Source: Blautia pseudococcoides
GTDB lineage: Bacteria; Bacillota; Clostridia; Lachnospirales; Lachnospiraceae
Assembly: GCF_001689125.2 (NCBI RefSeq)
Contig: NZ_CP015405.2
Location: 3,265,001-3,329,000 of the forward strand
Direction of reading: 5' to 3'
DNA: 64,000 nucleotides
Position 1 is the stretch's first letter. Each line of letters begins with the position of its first letter. Under the pieces are notes generated by a model. The model was not told where the DNA came from. It did no database searches and was given only the letters and a program-made list of their open reading frames with translations. The translations under genes and the position numbers were made by a program. Positions 46,087 through 55,648 of this stretch are shown piece by piece.

Positions 46087-46908
46087 TTATCCTTTTGCTG
46101 CACCTGCCATGGTAAATCCTTTTGACATATAGTTCTGTGAGAGAATATACAGAAGGATGGAAGGCAGTGCATAAATCGCGGAGTATGCGGCAAGAGGGCC
46201 GTACTGGATGGTTCCGTGCTGTCCGAAAAACTGGTACAGCATTACCGATGCCGGCATCTTCTCCGGTGAACTTAATAATATGTAGGGAATAAAGAAGTTC
46301 CCCCAGCTTCCGGAAAAGGTATAGATAAATACCACACAGATTCCCGGAAACATAAGCGGCGCCACGATCTTACGGATGGATTTCATGGTTGTGGCGCCAT
46401 CCACCCAGGCAGCTTCCTCCAGTTCCACGGGCACTCCGTCCATAAAATTCTTCATGAGCCAAATTCCATAGGGCAGGGATGATGCGGACAGAAACAGCAC
46501 CAGTCCGGGAATGCTGTCCAGCAGTCCCACACTGAGAAAAATCTTATATACAGGTACCGTGACAGCGATCATCGGAAGCGCTGTCATAAACAGAATAACA
46601 TACATGAAACCTTTTTTGTAGCTTAAATGATATCTGGATAAAGGATAAGCGGCAAGCCCTGAGATCAGCACCACGATCAGGGACTGGGCAAAGGAGATCA
46701 CAAGCCCCACGCCAAAGCCTCTCAGGTTATCCGAGTTTGTCAGCACGTTACTGTAGTTGCTGAAAGTCCACTGTGTGGGCCACTTTAATGCCTCACCCGC
46801 ATTTGTATCCAGAGATGCGATCACCACCCACAGAAGAGGAAGGATAAACACGATCCCCACGATCACCAGGAATACACAATGCAGGCTCTTTACCATCTTT
46901 TCACTCAT
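46087..46908 (-). CDS. Sugar ABC transporter permease (MalG/AraQ type)
   Basis: A 273-residue inner-membrane permease with six predicted segments. The cytoplasmic coupling motif is EEAAWVDGATTMKSIRKIVA, the EAA loop that docks the ATPase. It pairs with the permease upstream, separated by 13 bases. No ATP-binding gene is in the operon, so energy must come from an ATPase encoded elsewhere, as with MsmX in B. subtilis. Confidence 0.94.
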   Translation of the reverse strand: MSEKMVKSLHCVFLVIVGIVFILPLLWVVIASLDTNAGEALKWPTQWTFSNYSNVLTNSDNLRGFGVGLVISFAQSLIVVLISGLAAYPLSRYHLSYKKGFMYVILFMTALPMIAVTVPVYKIFLSVGLLDSIPGLVLFLSASSLPYGIWLMKNFMDGVPVELEEAAWVDGATTMKSIRKIVAPLMFPGICVVFIYTFSGSWGNFFIPYILLSSPEKMPASVMLYQFFGQHGTIQYGPLAAYSAIYALPSILLYILSQNYMSKGFTMAGAAKG

Positions 46909-46921
46909 TAGAATCCCTCCC

Positions 46922-47806
46922 TTACTGGTCCTTCAAAATTCTTGTATAAATCACACTGCACACAGCGCCTACGATCAATATCAGCATACCGATCGCGGTA
47001 CCGTAGCCTAACTGCAGCCCTTTCAGCCCCTGATTATACATGAATATAGGAAGGGTTGTGGTTGAGGAACCCGGCCCTCCTCCTGTCATAGCATAGATCA
47101 GACCGAAAACGCCCAGTGTGGACAGCGTGTTCAGCATGGTATTGGTTGCAATGGTGTCCTTGATGCAGGGCACAATAATGCGGATAAGTGTCTGGAAACG
47201 ATTGGCACCGTCCACCCTGGCTGCCTCCTCAATATCCCCTGACACGTTGTCAAGAGCTGACTGAAAGTTCAGCATGGAAAACGCAGTTCCGTGCCACACG
47301 TTGGCGATCACCACGGTCATCATAGGATGCTTGAACAGCCAGGAAACTGCCGGAATATGTACAGCCCCCAGAATCATGTTCATGGTTCCGTTATCCTTAA
47401 AAAATGCCATACAGCACAGGGCAACCACAATCTCCGGCATAACCCATCCCGCCAGGATACAGGGTCCCACAAAGCTTCGCAGTCCCTTGGGTTTTCCTTT
47501 CATGAAATAGGCGATCAAAAATCCCAGAACACTCTGCCCCAAAAGGCTGCCCACCAAAAAGAGCAGTGTGTTTTTGATGCTGGTCATGGTACTGGGGTCT
47601 GTGAGCATTCTCTTATAATTTTCAAAACCGATAAATTCCACATTCTTGGCATTGGCACCGCTCAGTGCCAGATTGGTAAAGGAATAATATACGGTCAGTA
47701 CGATCGGTATGATAAAAAAGCATAAAAGCAGCAGCACTGCCGGAAGCAGCAGAATAGATTTTTTGGCCTCATCTTTTATGACATACGCACGGCTTGGTCT
47801 TGCCAT
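46922..47806 (-). CDS. Sugar ABC transporter permease (MalF/UgpA type)
   Basis: A 294-residue permease. The start is ATG 47806 (MARPSRAYVIKDEAKKSILL) with GGGAGG seven bases upstream; the 26 codons before it belong to the intergenic leader. The EAA loop is EEAARVDGANRFQTLIRIIV. It forms a heterodimer with the next permease and receives substrate from the lipoprotein encoded just upstream. Confidence 0.94.
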   Translation of the reverse strand: MARPSRAYVIKDEAKKSILLLPAVLLLLCFFIIPIVLTVYYSFTNLALSGANAKNVEFIGFENYKRMLTDPSTMTSIKNTLLFLVGSLLGQSVLGFLIAYFMKGKPKGLRSFVGPCILAGWVMPEIVVALCCMAFFKDNGTMNMILGAVHIPAVSWLFKHPMMTVVIANVWHGTAFSMLNFQSALDNVSGDIEEAARVDGANRFQTLIRIIVPCIKDTIATNTMLNTLSTLGVFGLIYAMTGGGPGSSTTTLPIFMYNQGLKGLQLGYGTAIGMLILIVGAVCSVIYTRILKDQ

Positions 47807-47908
47807 AAAGCACCCTCCCTTCAATCGTGAAAAAATATGGGCGGCGGCACTATACGGTGCCAAAACCGCCCAGTTGCTTATCATGCCGGATCTTCTCCGG
47901 ACAGCCTT

Positions 47909-49306
47909 TTATTTCTCAGTTACATTGTCATCGCCCACTGCACGTGCCACATCGGTAGCGTACTGTGTCATGGCATCTTCCGGAGATGTGCCGGATACCA
48001 CGGATTCCACCATAGTCTGAATGCTGGTGGTGACAGTGGAGTATTTATCATTCTGCGGTCTGAAATCAGCGCTCTCCAGGAACTCTGTAGCAATCTGTTT
48101 AAATGGCTGTGCGGAATATGTTTCATCTGTGGCTACATCCTGTCTGGTGGCAATATTTCCCTGTGCTATGACAGCGTCTGTGTAAACTTCAGGGTCCATA
48201 AGATGTTTGATGAACTCGAAAGTCTCATCTTTGGCATCTGCATTCTCCGGAACGGATAATGCCCAGCCCCCTGCCAGTGTAATGGTTCCCGGGTCTTGTC
48301 CCTCAGAGGTAGGCATAGCCGCGAATCCCAGCACGTCCTTAGCCTCCGGCCACGGTGCTGCGCCTGTATCTGCCCAGTTTCCTGTAACCCAGCTTCCGTC
48401 AAGAGAGATAGCCAGTTTGCCTTCCGGCAGATATTCTCTGGCGGATGTGTTGGAAGCCTGTCCGTTTAATACAAGGGAGAGGTCAGGCCCGTATCCGTTG
48501 GAGTAGATATCCTGCAGGAAATACAGGGAATCCAGAATGCCCTGGCTCTTTACGATCCATTTATCATCATCATCCAGCAGCCTCTCTCCGGTTCCGTAGA
48601 GCAGCATTTCATATGTCTGCATGGAGGTTGCCTCACCTGTTGCCACACCGGAGTTGCACCAGAACGGCACTACATCCGGGCATTTTTCCTTCACAGCCTT
48701 GCAGGCATCCAGAATATCATTCCAGCTTTTCGGCTCCCAGTCCTGTCCTTCACTGATCACGCCGGCCTGTGCCAGAATGTCCCTGTTGTACCACAGGCCC
48801 CTTGTATCTGTACAGTACGGAATGCCGTATACAGAACCGTCTGAGCCGGTAACGCCTTTTTTCATGGAATCATAGTAGGATGTATTCCAGTCCTCATAAT
48901 CCTTTACATAATCATCCAATTTTGTCAGATAGCCTGCGCTCACATCATTTGGAAGCTGGAAGGTATCCTCACAAACCAGGTCCGGGCATGTTTTTTTATC
49001 CGCAAGCTGGAGAGCCACCTTTGTGAAATAATCGCCCTCCTGCGCTACGATTGGGGCAATATTCAATTCCACCGTATCTTTTTTATCCCAGGTGTCATAT
49101 CCGTCCTGTATCCATTTCCAGAGCGCGCCGTCCTCGCCCTGACCGTCATCCCTGAAACAGAAGGTAATGGTTTTCTTTCCGCTGTCCGCTTCCTCTTTGC
49201 CGCCGCCGTCCGCCTGGGCTGCTTTGTCGTTTCCTCCTCCGCAGGCTGTCAGCCCTGCAACCATTACAGCCACCAGAAACAGGCCCATCACTTTTTTCAT
49301 TTTCAT
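47909..49306 (-). CDS. Sugar ABC transporter solute-binding lipoprotein
   Basis: A 465-residue extracellular binding protein. The signal peptide ends in the lipobox LTAC with Cys22, followed by the flexible GGGNDKAAQADGGGKEEADS linker. The body has the family-1 solute-binding pattern (ITFCFRDDGQ, LWYNRDILAQAG, GKLAISLDGSWVTGNWA, TLAGGWALSVPENAD). The start is ATG 49306, at the signal peptide's natural beginning and with AAAGGAGAG upstream. It is the first gene of the binding protein-permease-permease-mannosidase operon. Confidence 0.95.
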   Translation of the reverse strand: MKMKKVMGLFLVAVMVAGLTACGGGNDKAAQADGGGKEEADSGKKTITFCFRDDGQGEDGALWKWIQDGYDTWDKKDTVELNIAPIVAQEGDYFTKVALQLADKKTCPDLVCEDTFQLPNDVSAGYLTKLDDYVKDYEDWNTSYYDSMKKGVTGSDGSVYGIPYCTDTRGLWYNRDILAQAGVISEGQDWEPKSWNDILDACKAVKEKCPDVVPFWCNSGVATGEATSMQTYEMLLYGTGERLLDDDDKWIVKSQGILDSLYFLQDIYSNGYGPDLSLVLNGQASNTSAREYLPEGKLAISLDGSWVTGNWADTGAAPWPEAKDVLGFAAMPTSEGQDPGTITLAGGWALSVPENADAKDETFEFIKHLMDPEVYTDAVIAQGNIATRQDVATDETYSAQPFKQIATEFLESADFRPQNDKYSTVTTSIQTMVESVVSGTSPEDAMTQYATDVARAVGDDNVTEK

Positions 49307-49384
49307 ACTCGTTCTCTCCTTTTCGGTGTTATTTGATGAAACAAGAATATCATCTTTTCCCGGTTGGGTATATTCCATATATTT

Positions 49385-49413
49385 AAAAAAGGGGGGCATT
49401 TATGACCACCCCT
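49385..49413 (-). terminator. Terminator of the kinase-regulator-binding protein operon
   Basis: In the minus sense AAGGGG, a loop, then CCCCCCTT and a run of Ts. It starts at the stop codon of the extended (amber-interrupted) binding-protein frame. This separates the sensing operon from the transport operon. Confidence 0.8.
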
Positions 49414-50669
49414 TAACGTTTTTTTATTATAATGAGTTTTACCGCATTCTGAAGTTCCTCTGCTGTATCTTCCGGCTTGGTCCCTCTGACCTCCAGCAGG
49501 TTATAAAGGCTCTCTGATACCTGCTGGGCGATCTCAAACCAGGAATTATTTGTCTCCGCACACCATCCCTCATTAATGTAACGGTTGAGAAACCCGGTGC
49601 CTTCATCCGGACCTATGCGTTTTGACTGGTAGGGCACTGCTGCTTTTACGGGCAGGGTGTCCATGGCGTTGCAGATTCTTTCCTAAATATCATCCTGGTA
49701 AAGGTAGGTGAGAAAACGATAGGCTTCCCGGTCCGCATACTCTGTCACCCCGATATTCTCCCCTGACAGCATCAGGGATTCCCTCACATCGCCGGGAAGC
49801 GGTATGATACCTGCTGAAAATTCCATTCTGGAGCTGCGCAGAATGGTGGAGGCACTGAGCCTGTTTGCCATCATCAGCACTTTTCCCTCGGCAAAAGAGC
49901 GGGCTACATCCGCTTCCGTAAGGTTAATGGTCTGCTTTCCTATGTACCGGCTCCTTTTCAGTTCCTCCAGTATATCAGCTGCCTCAACCCCGCCCTCCTG
50001 GTCCATGGTATTAAGGCTCCCCCCGCAGGCGTACAGCAGTGCCCTGTAAAAGGCGTAAATCTCCTCCGGCCGCTTTGCTGCGAATCCAAACTTGTCCCCA
50101 ACGCTGTCCTGCAGAGCGCTGCAGGTATCTAAAAGCCCGTCCCAGTCTTCCGGAGCGGACAGGCCTTTCTCCGTAAAGACATCCTGGTTGTAAAACAGTA
50201 CATAAGGGTCGCAGGTAAAGGGAATCCCATAATATTTTCCGTCATCCATGGTTGTATTCCACAGCTTCTGGAAGTTCATGCTGTCCTGACACTGTGCTTC
50301 CACATACGCTGATAGATCCGCAAACACCCCCATGTCGATCAAAGCAGGCATCATCCCGTTGTCACAAATGATCAAATCCGCGGTTTTTCCGTTATCCATA
50401 CGGAGACAGATCTCTTTTTTAAAATTCTCCTTCGGGATGAACTCCATATGCACCTCAGCACATCCGGAGCGCTTTGAGTAATACTCTGCCACCTCATTTA
50501 GGATCTGCTGATGCAGCTTTGTCTCATAGGCACAGAGCACATAGATTTGTTTTTTCTGCTCTTCCTCTGTTTCCCGTACTTCTTTTCCCTCCTCCCCCTG
50601 CCAGAAGAGGAACGCCGCTGCAAGGCCCACACACAGAAAGAAGGCGGCAAAACACCATTTCTTTTTCAT
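49413..50669 (-). pseudogene. Membrane-anchored solute-binding protein interrupted by one amber codon
   Basis: The reading frame opens at ATG 50669 and reads 328 residues of a family-1 solute-binding protein (FTCDPYVLFYNQDVFTEKGL, GGVEAADILEELKRSRY). It meets TAG at 49683-49685 after TYLYQDDI. The same frame continues without other stops for 89 more codons (ERICNAMDTLPVKAAVPYQS onward), ending exactly at the operon terminator. This tail is the normal C-terminus of the family, so the full protein would be about 418 residues. The N-terminus is a membrane helix without a lipobox, so it stays anchored. ATGA overlap with the response-regulator gene implies coupled synthesis, pointing to a sensory rather than transport role. 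A nonsense mutation, sequencing error or read-through are all possible. Confidence 0.82.
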
Positions 50670-52183
50670 TTCGCATTCTCCCTTTTGTATTCAGAGGGTG
50701 TGACCCCGCAGAGCTTCTTAAATACCTTCACAAAATATTTCTGGTCATGAAATCCCACCATCTCCGCCACCTCATATACCTTATAATTTCCTGAGAGCAG
50801 CAGACGCTTGGCTGTGCTGACCCGGAAATTCTGCAGAAAGGAGGTAAAATTCACCCCGGTCTCCCTGCAGAAAATACGGCTTAAATATTCCGGGGTGACA
50901 CAACACCCCTCAGCAGCCTCAGACAAGGTGATCTCTCTCTGATAATTGCTGCGGATGAAATCAATCACATTGAGTATCATGCCATTTTCTGTAATATCAA
51001 GAGTCTCCCTGCTGCTGGCAACGGCATTCATGATCTTTTCAAACTGATACCTCACCTCTCTTTTTGAAGTGCTCCGGGCTATATTTTCCATGATATAAGA
51101 GGTATCCTCCCCTGCTTCCAGACTGCCCCTGGTCTCCCCTGCCACCCGAAGGACCCCCGCCGCAAACCTAAGGATATAATCCCGGATACAGGCAGGCCTT
51201 CCCTCACTGTCTATGACCGTTTTGGCAAACTGTTCCCCGATCATGCGCACTTTCTCATAGCGCCCGCTGCGTATTTCCCTGTAAATGCTCTGTTCCAGAT
51301 AATCCGGGTATTCCAGTTCTTTGTATGTAACCGAATCCACAAGTTCCCGGCTCAGAATGGTTTCCTCCGGCAGGGAAAATGCATACTGCATCATATCCTT
51401 AAGCTCTGACAGCCTTTCATTCAGCCCGGTAAATCCGTAAAGTATCCCGTAACTGCAGTGACATTCCGTGATCTGGCAGAGAGAGTGGTAAATTCTGGTC
51501 TTGAAGATTTTGAACAGGTTTTTATTTCTCTCGGTGTCGGTGAGCATCACTAAAAATCCCTGCTGTCTGGGCAGAGACATGACGTAATAATTTTCCATGC
51601 ACAGGGAATCCAGCAGTTCTGTGGTGTGCTTCTGCAGCTCGCTTCCCGTCTCATTGGCAAGACTGCACGGATAAATCAGGAAAAGAGAAATCTGCGTCCT
51701 GTCATCCACCTGCAGGGTCTCTCTGAGAATAGGCCCTGTCTGCTGCCTGTCCATATCCGTACCTGTGAAATACGTCCACAGAAGCTGTTCCGCGGAGACC
51801 TTCTCCACCCTGTTTTTCTTAATGTTCCCCTCTGCCCTCTGCAGCACCTCCAGAAATCCTTCCACCTCCAGAGGCTTCAGCACATATTCCACCACCTGAA
51901 GCTTTAGTGCCCTTCTTGCATACTCAAATTCAGAATACCCTGTAAGAAGAATGGCCTGGACAGAGATTCCCTCCTCCAGGATTTTTTCCAGCATCTCCAG
52001 GCCGCCCATGACCGGCATCTTAATGTCAGAGATGACCAGATCCGGCCTGATTTTTTTCACTGCCTCAAGCCCTTCTTTTCCGTTTCCGCAGACTGCTGCC
52101 ACCTCATACTCTGTATTCCTGGCGAGTATATTTAAGATTCCTTCTCTGGATTTCGGTTCATCCTCTACTACTATTATCTTCAA
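50666..52183 (-). CDS. YesN-type response regulator with AraC DNA-binding domain
   Basis: A 505-residue regulator. The receiver domain (1-120) has the acidic pocket VVEDEPKSREG and phospho-acceptor Asp in LVISDIKMPVMGG. A long middle linker domain follows. The C-terminal about 100 residues are an AraC-type double helix-turn-helix (ITLSEAAEGCCVTPEYLSRI, then VAEMVGFHDQKYFVKVFKKL). Such regulators activate neighbouring sugar-transport operons, so the GH38/ABC operon just downstream is the likely target. It lies 12 bases after the kinase gene and overlaps the binding-protein gene by four. Confidence 0.94.
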   Translation of the reverse strand: MKIIVVEDEPKSREGILNILARNTEYEVAAVCGNGKEGLEAVKKIRPDLVISDIKMPVMGGLEMLEKILEEGISVQAILLTGYSEFEYARRALKLQVVEYVLKPLEVEGFLEVLQRAEGNIKKNRVEKVSAEQLLWTYFTGTDMDRQQTGPILRETLQVDDRTQISLFLIYPCSLANETGSELQKHTTELLDSLCMENYYVMSLPRQQGFLVMLTDTERNKNLFKIFKTRIYHSLCQITECHCSYGILYGFTGLNERLSELKDMMQYAFSLPEETILSRELVDSVTYKELEYPDYLEQSIYREIRSGRYEKVRMIGEQFAKTVIDSEGRPACIRDYILRFAAGVLRVAGETRGSLEAGEDTSYIMENIARSTSKREVRYQFEKIMNAVASSRETLDITENGMILNVIDFIRSNYQREITLSEAAEGCCVTPEYLSRIFCRETGVNFTSFLQNFRVSTAKRLLLSGNYKVYEVAEMVGFHDQKYFVKVFKKLCGVTPSEYKRENAK

Positions 52184-52195
52184 ATTGTATACCTC

Positions 52196-54043
52196 CTACT
52201 CATAGGGAATCAGAATGGTTATAACAGTCCCCTCCTGGCTTGTTTCCACATGGAAGCTTCCATGCTCCCCGTAATAAAGCTTGATCCTGGTTATGACATT
52301 GCGCACGCCGATACTGGATTCTATGCGCTCTTTCTTATAATCAAAATGATTGAAGTACTCCGCCTGTTCCTCCCTCATGCCTTTTCCGTTATCTTTCACC
52401 ACGATGGATATTTTGTGTTCCCCTGCTTTTGTCAGACAGATATTGATCTCATCCATGCCCGTATTTCCCGGAAAGCCGTGGACTAAGGTGTTTTCCAGAA
52501 GGGGCTGTATCAACAGCTTATGAATCCTGCACTTCATCAGATTCTCGTCAGCCTCCACGGTACAGATAAAAGAATATTCAAATCTCTGCTGCTGCAGATA
52601 CACATACTTTTTCAGGTATTCCAGTTCATCCCGGATCTCCACGATCTCATTGCTTTTGTGGATGCTGTACCTGAGGATCAGAGCCAGGCTGGTGAGCATT
52701 TTACTGATGCTGTACTCTTTCCGGTCAATGGCGACCCAGTTGATGGCATCCAGGGTATTGTACAGAAAATGGGGGTTTATCTGTGCTTCCAGGGATTTTA
52801 TCTCCGCATATTTTTCCCGTACAAGGGCTTCTTTTTCCTGCTCATTGGACGAGCGGATCTGCCGGAGCATACTGTTGAAGTGTCTGCCGATCCTTGCAAA
52901 CTCATCCATGCCCTCCTCCGGGACCTGCACATCCATATCCCCATTGTTGGCCTTATCCATGGCATTCAGAATCGGTTTTACAGAACGGTCCATCTCTTTT
53001 GAGAAAGAGACCGCTATCAGCACACAGATCACACCTGCCAGAAGGCCCACCAGCACAATGAGAAAGGCCAGGTTATGAAGGTCTTTCAGCACATAATTCA
53101 AATCCCGCACATTCACCACATAAAACTCCTGATTCTGTACCCCTTTGCTGCGCACAGACAGGCTTGCGCCCCCGGGATACCGGTTGTCCTCCACAAATTT
53201 CTGGGCTGCCTGCTCTATTTCCTTCTTCCCCCGCTCCTTTTTCTCCTCCCCGGCAAATATATTCCTCTCCCCGTAATTCCCCTCCGGGTAGGAAATAATA
53301 TCCCCGTACCGGTTCACAACGAACGTAATGTTTGACTTTGTGCTGCCCTGCCTGTACACGTCGCACAGCGCCTTCTCATCCACACACAGCAGGATACATC
53401 CCACAGGCCCCTCTTGGTAATCATTAAAGTCTGTGAGCTGATGCGCCACATAAAAATAATCTTTCTCCCCATATCTGGTGTCCAGTTTATGATACGTCCT
53501 GGAATAGACCGTCTGTTTCTCGGCATAGGCCTGTTTAACCATCTCATTGTTTCTGATATTATCCAGGTCAAAACAGAAGCTCTCCGCACCGGACAAGGTC
53601 ATGCTGTCATAAAAACATACATCCCCGTAAATGCCGGTGACAGCTATCCCCAGTATGTTTTTATTTATGTATACAATATTCTGCAGATTTTCCTCTATCT
53701 TATGTTTTGCCAGGTAAAATCTGCTGCTGTCCCAGATATTAATAGGCTTCAGGTTATCCACATATGTCTGGTCCGTATAGATATCCTGGATCAGATTCTC
53801 AAAGGTATCCAGAAAATTCTGTACGTTTCCGGAGGATTGTTCCAGGTTGGCTTCAATCAGCTCTCCGGTCTGCCTGGTTATGGTAGCTGCGCTCTGTCTG
53901 TAAGAGATCAGCAGGACAAATATGATCGGGACCAGGGAAACACCTAAAAGAAGCATAAGCATCCGTCTGCCAATCCCCAGTCTCTGCAGTCTTTTATTCA
54001 AAATCTCTCTCTTCTCCTCCTTTGTCTTTGCTGTCCGGATCAT
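52196..54043 (-). CDS. YesM-type sensor histidine kinase
   Basis: A 615-residue membrane kinase. Transmembrane segments lie at about residues 28-50 and 318-340, bracketing a large extracellular Cache-like sensor. HAMP follows, then the His_kinase domain with the phospho-accepting His in QINPHFLYNTLDAINWVAID, and the ATPase motifs NTLVHGFPG and VVKDNGKGM. The start is uncertain. ATG 54043 has no good ribosome site, while a strong AAAGGAGGAG at 54014-54023 lies 12 bases before an in-frame TTG at 54001, so the protein may begin MNKRLQRLG. It heads the sensing operon. Confidence 0.92.
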   Translation of the reverse strand: MIRTAKTKEEKREILNKRLQRLGIGRRMLMLLLGVSLVPIIFVLLISYRQSAATITRQTGELIEANLEQSSGNVQNFLDTFENLIQDIYTDQTYVDNLKPINIWDSSRFYLAKHKIEENLQNIVYINKNILGIAVTGIYGDVCFYDSMTLSGAESFCFDLDNIRNNEMVKQAYAEKQTVYSRTYHKLDTRYGEKDYFYVAHQLTDFNDYQEGPVGCILLCVDEKALCDVYRQGSTKSNITFVVNRYGDIISYPEGNYGERNIFAGEEKKERGKKEIEQAAQKFVEDNRYPGGASLSVRSKGVQNQEFYVVNVRDLNYVLKDLHNLAFLIVLVGLLAGVICVLIAVSFSKEMDRSVKPILNAMDKANNGDMDVQVPEEGMDEFARIGRHFNSMLRQIRSSNEQEKEALVREKYAEIKSLEAQINPHFLYNTLDAINWVAIDRKEYSISKMLTSLALILRYSIHKSNEIVEIRDELEYLKKYVYLQQQRFEYSFICTVEADENLMKCRIHKLLIQPLLENTLVHGFPGNTGMDEINICLTKAGEHKISIVVKDNGKGMREEQAEYFNHFDYKKERIESSIGVRNVITRIKLYYGEHGSFHVETSQEGTVITILIPYE

Positions 54044-54116
54044 ATCTGTACATCATGGGGCGGTCCTCTCTGCCAGCTAAAAAAATGCAGATTTTCCCAT
54101 AATGAGATACTTTTTC

Positions 54117-54145
54117 ATTTTACAGTATGTTTTATTCTATGCCAA
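54117..54145 (-). promoter_or_regulatory. Promoter of the kinase operon
   Basis: TTGGCA, 17 bases, TAAAAT on the minus strand, 75-120 bases ahead of the candidate kinase starts. It is back to back with the plus-strand promoter at 54157-54186. Confidence 0.6.
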
Positions 54146-54156
54146 GGTGGAGATAT

Positions 54157-54186
54157 TTGACTTTTGGGGAGTAATCTATATATAAT
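54157..54186 (+). promoter_or_regulatory. Promoter of the GNAT acetyltransferase gene
   Basis: TTGACT, 18 bases, TATAAT. The start codon at 54249 follows after an untranslated leader of about 55 bases. Confidence 0.68.
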
Positions 54187-54248
54187 AAGAGATATAAAAT
54201 TACAGAGATGCCCTTGTGGTATCTTATGAAGATAAGGCGGAAACGCAG

Positions 54249-55043
54249 ATGAACAGCAAGATTAAAATTATCGAAGACCTTTCCCTGAATGCCTGGCCCT
54301 CACATCAGATGCAGATTTATGATGGATGGATTCTCCGGTTTTCTTATTTTTACACCCACAGGACCAACTGTGTGGAGCAGATCGGGCCGTCTGCCATTCC
54401 ACTCATGGATAAAATCGCATACTGTGAGGAAATTTATGCAAGATGGGGAACTCCCACGATTTTTAAGATCAATCCCCTGATGGACAGTTCCTTTGACCAA
54501 AAGCTTATGGAACGTGGGTATCACATTGCCCACACTACAGAGGTTATGACCATGAACCTGGAGAAGTACGTGGTGCAGAAACCATCAAGGCCCGTATTCT
54601 TAAGCCGGGAAATATCTCCGGATTGGCTGAATGGACTGTTTTCTTTAAAGGGAACGGAAAACGAGATACACAAAAAGATTGTGCCCTCTATGTACAGGGC
54701 CATACCGAAAGACACCATATTTGCGTCCATTTATGACGGGGGAAAGATCATAGGGACAGGACTTGGCATATTAGACAGGGATCATGTGGGGATATACGCC
54801 ATACATGTGGCGGAAGAATACCGGCGGCAGCATTTAGGAGCGTCTATATGCAGGTCTATCTTAAATTCAGCCATCGACGAAGGGGCCACGGAAGCGTATC
54901 TCCAGGTTGTGGAAGGCAATGTGGGGGCACGGAAACTTTATGAGCGGTTGGGATTTGCATATTTTTATACTTATTGGTTCCGGCAGGAAAGCTGCCAGCC
55001 TTTCTCCCAGGATAAATATCCGGACACAATTTCCCGGGGTTGA
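54249..55043 (+). CDS. GNAT family N-acetyltransferase
   Basis: A 264-residue protein. The C-terminal half is a GNAT acetyl-CoA fold: GIGILD-like strand (IIGTGLGILDRDHVGIYAIH), the acetyl-CoA loop VAEEYRRQHLGASICRSILN (RxxGxA type), and the last strands YLQVVEGNVGARKLYERLGF. The N-terminal half (LNAWPSHQMQIYDGWILRFS) is found in a GNAT subgroup of unknown substrate. I prefer ATG 54249 over the upstream GTG 54216 because AAGGCGG lies before it. It is monocistronic or followed by a broken membrane gene. Confidence 0.88.
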   Translation: MNSKIKIIEDLSLNAWPSHQMQIYDGWILRFSYFYTHRTNCVEQIGPSAIPLMDKIAYCEEIYARWGTPTIFKINPLMDSSFDQKLMERGYHIAHTTEVMTMNLEKYVVQKPSRPVFLSREISPDWLNGLFSLKGTENEIHKKIVPSMYRAIPKDTIFASIYDGGKIIGTGLGILDRDHVGIYAIHVAEEYRRQHLGASICRSILNSAIDEGATEAYLQVVEGNVGARKLYERLGFAYFYTYWFRQESCQPFSQDKYPDTISRG

Positions 55044-55625
55044 CGCCGGAAGGCCTCCACAACGGCCAGTTCCATTCCAACCCCCATCAACCAGAAAGTC
55101 CCATTTATCCTTGCTGTCTTAACCTGTTTCATCGTAAACTTCGCCCTGGAGCAGCAATTTAACTGGTCCCTGCTGGCAGCCGCAAGCTGTCTCTTCGGCT
55201 ATCTGGCACGATACACCCTGATATTCGGCGGAAAACACCGCATCCTTCACACCTACCTGGTGATCTGTATCCTGCTGATCCCCTTCCTATACATCACAGA
55301 ATACACAGCCAACTTCTACATACCCCAGCCCATATACTGGGTCACAAAATTAGGCATCCCCATAGGCCTTGCCTGGCTGGCCGCCCTTGCAGTCACCGCC
55401 CTTCTCAGAGTCCTGACACACGCCAACTCCTTCCTGACAACCGGCTGCTTTATCCTTGCCTTCTACTTTGCAGAACGTTACACCAACAACCAAATAGATG
55501 CCTTCACAGGTTTAAACGAGTCCTGGCGCCTCTCCGACCATTACCCCATACTCTACTTCTCAGCCGCCGCCCTCTTCCTCCTGATAGGCCTGATCACCAC
55601 CGCTGCCAACCACCCCCGCCAATAA
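55044..55625 (+). pseudogene. 5'-truncated membrane protein of unknown family
   Basis: Directly after the TGA of the GNAT gene and in the same frame, a hydrophobic protein is encoded for 193 codons: INQKVPFILAVLTCFIVNFA, LLAAASCLFGYLARYTLIFG, ICILLIPFLYITEYTANFYI, and so on, with about six membrane segments. There is no ATG, GTG or TTG from the GNAT stop until GTG 55260, which would begin inside the third segment and lacks a ribosome site. The coding pattern (strong preference for C in third positions) is clearly protein-like and continues through the missing start. A lost 5' end is the simplest view. I do not recognise the family, and a short protein from GTG 55260 (121 residues) cannot be excluded. 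Confidence 0.6.
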
Positions 55626-55648
55626 AACGCCCTCCAATATCCACCAAA

